DNA of 64,000 nt from contig NZ_JAUQSZ010000002.1 in assembly GCF_030580995.1 (NCBI RefSeq), positions 186,001-250,000 on the forward strand. The letters are read 5' to 3'. How positions within the stretch are numbered: the stretch's first letter is position 1; the number at the start of each line of letters is the position of its first letter. Made by a program: the position numbers and the translations under genes. Shown piece by piece: positions 62,255 through 64,000 of the stretch. Below the pieces are notes generated by a model, which made no database searches, was not told the origin of the DNA, and worked only from the letters and a program-made list of their open reading frames with translations. This stretch comes from Sphingomonas immobilis. Its GTDB lineage: Bacteria; Pseudomonadota; Alphaproteobacteria; Sphingomonadales; Sphingomonadaceae.

Positions 62255-63088
62255 TCACGGCCGCTCGTCCGGTTCCTTGTCCTTAGGCGCGCGGGTGAAA
62301 TCGAAGTGGATGCGCACCCACGCGCCGATCTGCGCCTTGCCGTTCACGCGCGGTGGGCGGACTAGGAATTGCCACGCGGCCTGACGCAAGCCCCGAGCGA
62401 GGCCCGATCCCGGCGGTGATTCGCCGAGAGCACGGCAATTTTCGACGTGATAATCCTCAATCGTCTTGCAGGCGATGTCCGCCCAGGCTCCGGGCTCGGC
62501 GGGAGGCAGATAATGCGCGAGCTCGGCGTCGCGCGGTTCGCGATACCATTCGGCGTTGAACAGGCGCGCGCCGCCGGGGCCCGCGCCGGGGCCATAGGCC
62601 GCGCCGCCGCTGTTGCCGCCGGCGCTGTCGCCCGCACCCGAATCGCCGTGCATCTTGGAAATGTCGGCGGCGGCCATGTCGGCGCTGTTCATCTTCAAGA
62701 GCGCGGGCTGTTCGACCGGCGGGGGCGGCAGCGGCGGCGTGACCTGCGGCTTGGGGGTCGTCACCTTCGCCTGCGCGGGCGGCGGGGAATTGCGCTCGGG
62801 CGATTTCTGGCCCTTGGCGGCGGGCTTTTCGGGGCTCGGCATGTCGCTGACGGCGATCAAGCGGAAGTCCTTCTGTTTTTCGGGCGGCTTGTGCAGCGCG
62901 CGGTCGCCGAAGAACAGCAGCAGCAGGAAGATCGTGATCTCGATCGCCAGCGCCAATGCGACCGAGATCGCGCGGCGGCGCACCGCGGGGTCGCGGAATT
63001 CGTCTCTGAACCAGGCAAGCGATACCATGCGCGCGCGCCGTAGCGTGGCGTGGCGGTTGCGGGAAATGAAACCGCTTTCGTCGTTCAT
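62255..63088 (-). CDS. TonB-like single-pass protein
   Basis: A 277-residue protein: basic cytoplasmic start, one membrane helix (about 40-62), a Pro/Lys-rich linker (about 70-130, with [11 protein letters not shown]), a Gly-rich stretch and a C-terminal domain with two Cys ([15 protein letters not shown]). The layout is that of TonB-type energy transducers, but the C-terminal similarity is weak, and no ExbB/ExbD genes are near. Confidence 0.5.
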   Translation of the reverse strand: MNDESGFISRNRHATLRRARMVSLAWFRDEFRDPAVRRRAISVALALAIEITIFLLLLFFGDRALHKPPEKQKDFRLIAVSDMPSPEKPAAKGQKSPERNSPPPAQAKVTTPKPQVTPPLPPPPVEQPALLKMNSADMAAADISKMHGDSGAGDSAGGNSGGAAYGPGAGPGGARLFNAEWYREPRDAELAHYLPPAEPGAWADIACKTIEDYHVENCRALGESPPGSGLARGLRQAAWQFLVRPPRVNGKAQIGAWVRIHFDFTRAPKDKEPDERP

Positions 63089-63098
63089 TCGCGTGCGC

Positions 63099-63665
63099 TC
63101 ATTCTCTTTCCGGCACCGGCACGTTGAATCCGTTGAGCGTCGTCGAGACGAGGCAATAGAGCCCGACCAGATAGATCAGTTCGTTCGCGCCATGCTGCCC
63201 GAACGTGGCGACAGCGAGGCGGTAGCAAGGCTCGGGCAGCACGCCGCCGTTTACCAGCGCGAAGGCGACGTCATAGGCGACACTTTCCTGCGCGTTGAGA
63301 TCGTTCGGCTTGATGTTGGCGCACAGCTCGGACAGGCGCGTTGCGCTCATCTTCTCGCGCTCGGCGACGGCGATGTGCGCGTAGATCTCGTATGCCGCAT
63401 CGAAATGCGCGCCGGTGACGAGGATCGCGACCTGGCGCGCGTCGTCGGGCAAGGTCGCCTGTATCGACATCGCCTTGGTCAGCTCCCACACCGCTCCGCC
63501 CATCACCGGCTCGTGCAGCCACGGGTTCCACGGGCCGATCAGCGCGCCGTTTTCATCGACGGTCTTGAAGTCGTTGAAGTTGGAGGAGATGCCCTTCTTC
63601 ATGTCCTCGTAAAGCGGCTGCTGCTCAGGGGTGAGGTCGGCGGGAGCGATCGGGGGCAGGCGCAT
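63099..63665 (-). CDS. Carboxymuconolactone decarboxylase-family (AhpD-like) protein
   Basis: A 188-residue helical protein with [25 protein letters not shown], in which the HFDAxYE pattern replaces the CxxC of AhpD. Without those cysteines it is unlikely to be a peroxidase; members of this kind include gamma-carboxymuconolactone decarboxylases. Function not assigned. It lies 10 bases upstream of the TonB-like gene. Confidence 0.8.
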   Translation of the reverse strand: MRLPPIAPADLTPEQQPLYEDMKKGISSNFNDFKTVDENGALIGPWNPWLHEPVMGGAVWELTKAMSIQATLPDDARQVAILVTGAHFDAAYEIYAHIAVAEREKMSATRLSELCANIKPNDLNAQESVAYDVAFALVNGGVLPEPCYRLAVATFGQHGANELIYLVGLYCLVSTTLNGFNVPVPERE

Positions 63666-63765
63666 CAGCGATTCTCCTGTGGGGGAAGCGCTTCTCTAGC
63701 GCCTTCGCGCGGCGGTCTCCCGTGAAACTGGCGTCATGATCGCGCCGACCCTAAGGCATACGGCG

Positions 63766-64000
63766 ATGCTGTCGCGCCTCGTCCTCACCGATTTCCGCAA
63801 TCATGCCGATCTGACGCTCGTGCCCGGCGCGGGCTTCGTCGTGCTGACGGGGGAGAACGGTGCGGGCAAGACCAACGTGCTGGAGGCGGTGTCGCTGCTC
63901 GCGCCTGGGCGGGGGCTGCGGCAGGCGACGCTGAGCGCGGTCGCGCGGCAGGGCGGGCCGGGCGGGTTCGGTGTGGCGGGGAGCTTGTCCCCCTCCCGCT
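63766..64000 (+). CDS. recF: DNA replication/repair protein RecF (5' part)
   Basis: The first 78 codons are present; the gene runs off the right edge. [20 protein letters not shown] and the Walker [10 protein letters not shown] (about 29-37) identify RecF, which loads RecA at gaps. The ATG at 63766 is preferred because AAGG lies 9 bases upstream. An in-frame ATG at 63736 has no ribosome site. Confidence 0.93.
   Translation, partial: MLSRLVLTDFRNHADLTLVPGAGFVVLTGENGAGKTNVLEAVSLLAPGRGLRQATLSAVARQGGPGGFGVAGSLSPSR

Overview
The window is a high-GC alphaproteobacterial chromosome segment, most likely from a sphingomonad (Sphingomonas or a close relative). The grounds are the DivK-type regulator, the DUF3572 and UrcA genes, the argH-lipoprotein-lysA order, and intergenic inverted repeats of a kind common in sphingomonad genomes. 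The genus is an inference; there is no 16S gene here. I see no phage, insertion sequence with a transposase, CRISPR array, rRNA or tRNA.

Layout: 1-8.1 kb holds housekeeping and metabolic genes (partial dps, a GDT1-like membrane protein, rpmG, divK, a HAD hydrolase, a RidA protein, a TlpA-like lipoprotein, argH, a small lipoprotein, lysA, and the siroheme synthase N-domain). From 8.2 to 44.5 kb runs a nearly continuous flagellar island. On the minus strand flbD-fliEFGHIJKLMNOPQR-flhB form one tightly packed string, followed by fliD-fliS and an orphan receiver protein. Two flagellin genes, an UrcA gene, a lytic transglycosylase-flhA-fliA operon, and a second stator pair with flgA-flgM-flgN come next. 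On the plus strand flgBCDEFGHIJKL is followed by motA-motB. From 44.5 to 64 kb come a FemAB-like protein, three GT-C-type membrane proteins, argG, a MATE exporter, DUF2490 and DUF1801 proteins, a CFA synthase, a 267-bp inverted-repeat element, a sulfite-oxidase-like molybdoenzyme with its cytochrome b, a decayed flavin reductase, rlmN, an IalB-like protein, a porin, dnaN, a TonB-like protein, a carboxymuconolactone decarboxylase-type protein, and the start of recF.

The most informative signal is regulatory. The sequence supports a three-tier flagellar hierarchy. (1) flbD-fliE... has a CtrA-like box 45 bp upstream of its start. (2) Three sigma-54 promoters (GG-N10-GC) precede flgB, the divergent second stator operon, and the transglycosylase-flhA-fliA operon. 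(3) Five sigma-28-like promoters, T(A/T)A(A/G)-N15-GYCGTT, precede fliC1, fliC2, fliD, motA and flgM. Two arrays, each of three CGGCAA/TTGCCG palindromes about 22 bp apart, lie between flbD and fliC1 and between the divergent sigma-54 promoters. They share a nearly identical 16-mer and are good candidates for the binding sites of the FlbD-type activator encoded here. FlgM would hold FliA until hook completion, and FlgN, FliS and FliJ are the export chaperones.

Other points of note: an element at 55983-56249 with perfect 21-bp terminal inverted repeats and nested internal palindromes; a FliM without the usual N-terminal CheY-docking peptide; an FlgH without a lipobox cysteine; and argH and the tlpA-like gene initiating divergently on overlapping start codons.
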